From Rhodococcus sp. 06-462-5 (GTDB lineage Bacteria; Actinomycetota; Actinomycetes; Mycobacteriales; Mycobacteriaceae), in NCBI RefSeq assembly GCF_002258315.1, contig NZ_NOYD01000012.1:186001-250000 (forward strand): a stretch of DNA of 64,000 nt, written 5' to 3'. Position numbers and translations under genes: made by a program. Shown one piece after another: positions 62,458 to 64,000 of this stretch. Numbering within the stretch: the first letter of the stretch is position 1; each line of letters starts with the position of its first letter. The notes under the pieces were generated by a model. That model did not search any database. It was not told the origin of the DNA and saw nothing but the letters and a program-made list of their open reading frames with translations.

Positions 62458-62499
62458 AGCCGGAGGCGGGGACGCCGACGCGCCCCGCCCCCCTGCCGT

Positions 62500-64000
62500 C
62501 TACCGGTCGGCCTCGCGCCACCGCGTGGCCTCGGCGAGCGTGAACCCGTGGACATCTGCCAGTTCACCCAACCGTTCGACGCTGTCGCCGTCGAGGGTGG
62601 TGCCGATGCTGCGCAGACCGAACTCACCCGACAACGCGATCAGCATCGTCTCGGCCATGCAGGCATACGTCAGCCCCGGAGCCAACCCGTAGGTCAACCC
62701 GAAATCCGAACCCGACGGCACCCGCACGATGCCGCCGTCGAACACCGTGACGTCGGGCCGCTCACTGCGCACGTCCCGGCCGATGTTCGGCGGCTGCGCC
62801 ACGTCACAGACGATGGCACCCTCCATCAGGTCCGTCGGATCGATCAGTGCATGCGGTGCCGACGTCGCAGCGATGACGATCAACGAATCCTGCACCGCAG
62901 CAACAGGATCGGTGAAGAACTCGACATGACGCGACCTGATCAGATCGTCCAGATCGCCGTCGACCGCGTGCGCGGCCTCGGCCAGATCTCCCGAACCCGC
63001 ACCCACCCGAGCGCTGGCCACCATCTCCTGCGCGGCCGCCCACAGCTTGGGCGCGATGACCGAACTCTCCCCCTGCCTACCGACCAGCACGATGCTGCCG
63101 ACCTCGCCGGCCAACTGCTTGCCGATGGTTCGCCCGATCGCCCCGGCGGCACCGAGAATCGTCACCCGAGCCCGCGCGACATCGATATCGCGTTCGCGGC
63201 AGACGCGTCGAACAGCTCGCAGACTAGCCGCAGCGGTGAACGTGTTGCCGGTGGTGATCGGTCGCGTCGTCGCGCCGAGGCCCAACCCGTTCCCGGTGAT
63301 CACCGACGAATAGCCGCCCAACCCGACAACCGTCGCCCCGCGCGAGATCGCCAGCTCGACAGCCCCGCCCACCACCGCCAGCGCACGCTCGGGCGGCAGA
63401 TGCAGCAACTGCGCGGAGGTGTACGGCAGCCCGATCAGATCTCCGTGCGCCGTCGCCTCCCCTCCCCCGACGACCCGTCCACTGCCGATGACGAACGACG
63501 CGGGTTCGAGCTCGGACGTCGACGCTGCGAACCGCTCGAGCAGATCCTGCCGCTCGCCGTGGTCGAACACCTCGAGTGCCGGATCGAACGCCGCGAAGAA
63601 CCCGAGATCGAGGGGATGTGCAATGAACGCGAAACGTCGATCCGTGGGCCGCACAGCGATATCGGGCGTCCGACCCGGACGCATCGCCTCGAGTGCAGGC
63701 GGAGTGGTGACGGTCGGACGGCCCAGCAGATGCCCGAACAATCCGTCCATGTCCCCCACCGCCGCATAACCCAGTGCACGATCCAGTGCTGCGACCAGAC
63801 GCGAGCACTGCACCGCCGACACCGTCAGCGGCGGTTCGATCCGAATCACCCTGTTACCGAACAGAGTCGGAGCCACTCGGATCCCCTCGACATTGAGCAG
63901 GTACGAGCAGATCACCACCGCCAGATTGTGTTGGTCGGCAATCGATCCCAGCAGCGACTGCCGCCCGACCATGTTGACGTCCGCGGTGAATTCCATGCCG
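62500..64000 (-). CDS. Class III aminotransferase fused to acyl-ACP-reductase-like domain, 5' end outside window
   Basis: The visible 499 residues are the C-terminal part of a larger protein. The first about 100 residues end a class III PLP aminotransferase; RVIRIEPPLTVSAVQC matches the C-terminal region of putrescine aminotransferase-type enzymes. The rest resembles cyanobacterial acyl-ACP reductase: FIAHPLDLGFFAAFDP, VVGLGGYSSVITGNGLGLG, TTGNTFTAAASLRAV and the nucleotide motif VTILGAAGAIGRTIGKQLAG. Such a reductase makes an aldehyde from an acyl thioester, and the transaminase could then make an amine. The active Lys of the aminotransferase lies beyond the window. Confidence 0.75.
   Translation of the reverse strand, partial: GMEFTADVNMVGRQSLLGSIADQHNLAVVICSYLLNVEGIRVAPTLFGNRVIRIEPPLTVSAVQCSRLVAALDRALGYAAVGDMDGLFGHLLGRPTVTTPPALEAMRPGRTPDIAVRPTDRRFAFIAHPLDLGFFAAFDPALEVFDHGERQDLLERFAASTSELEPASFVIGSGRVVGGGEATAHGDLIGLPYTSAQLLHLPPERALAVVGGAVELAISRGATVVGLGGYSSVITGNGLGLGATTRPITTGNTFTAAASLRAVRRVCRERDIDVARARVTILGAAGAIGRTIGKQLAGEVGSIVLVGRQGESSVIAPKLWAAAQEMVASARVGAGSGDLAEAAHAVDGDLDDLIRSRHVEFFTDPVAAVQDSLIVIAATSAPHALIDPTDLMEGAIVCDVAQPPNIGRDVRSERPDVTVFDGGIVRVPSGSDFGLTYGLAPGLTYACMAETMLIALSGEFGLRSIGTTLDGDSVERLGELADVHGFTLAEATRWREADR

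Larger units (their letters stand above)
62031..62499. other. 469-bp region upstream of rpoB
   Basis: No gene is seen between the aminotransferase-fusion gene and rpoB, which are on the same strand. The region holds the candidate rpoB promoter at 62079-62107, a further extended -10-like TGCTACTTT near 62230-62240 on the minus strand, and the large inverted repeat at 62407-62457. Confidence 0.7.

Overview
The window is high-GC actinobacterial chromosome, most likely a Rhodococcus-type member of the Nocardiaceae. Reasons: mycobacterial-type RpoB and RpoC, two DUF222/HNH (13E12-family) proteins, a DUF3558-type lipoprotein, a GAP-family lipid exporter, an actinobacterial BioYMN biotin transporter with a BioQ-like operator, a Tat-exported cholesterol oxidase, many GTG starts and several apparently leaderless genes. 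There is no rRNA, tRNA, CRISPR array, insertion sequence or phage gene.

Left part (1-12.2 kb, minus strand). A compact operon reads right to left: DinB-like TIGR03084 protein, AtuA/DUF1446 protein, acyl-CoA dehydrogenase, carboxyltransferase, biotin carboxylase, second acyl-CoA dehydrogenase, enoyl-CoA hydratase, then a TetR regulator and guanine deaminase. Most junctions are ATGA or TGATG overlaps. The gene set suggests oxidation, carboxylation and hydration of a branched or methyl-substituted acyl-CoA, as in acyclic-terpene or leucine catabolism. An 18-bp palindrome lies just upstream of the first gene. Two secreted proteins of unknown function sit at the far left.

12.2-28 kb. A secreted EEP-family lipoprotein, an ASCH protein and the first DUF222 protein are followed by a cell-surface block (DUF3494 surface protein, lipoprotein sortase, GT39 glycosyltransferase). 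Next come a TetR regulator, two MFS transporters, aroQ, a DsbA/VKOR disulfide-forming pair and a lytic transglycosylase/NlpC-P60 wall hydrolase.

28-34.5 kb. An acyl-ACP thioesterase converges on a biotin operon: bioY, acyl-CoA ligase, thiolase, bioM, bioN, second acyl-CoA ligase. A BioQ-like dyad lies upstream. The order bioY-ligase-thiolase matches the Bacillus subtilis yhfU-yhfT-yhfS cluster, which suggests uptake or making of a biotin precursor as well as biotin uptake. The left-hand operon contains a biotin-dependent enzyme.

34.5-54.3 kb. Mixed small transcription units: the second DUF222 protein, a GNAT acetyltransferase, membrane proteins, a GAP exporter with TetR, GtrA, a SixA-like phosphatase, a NarL-type two-component system, type II NADH dehydrogenase with a divergent LysR, a luciferase-like flavoenzyme, three VOC proteins, cholesterol oxidase, PhoD phosphatase, MarR and SnoaL-like proteins.

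54.3-64 kb. rpoC and rpoB are on the minus strand. A hairpin with a T-tract sits between them, paired hairpins follow rpoC, and a large hairpin lies upstream of rpoB. The window ends inside a gene that fuses a class III aminotransferase to an acyl-ACP-reductase-like domain.
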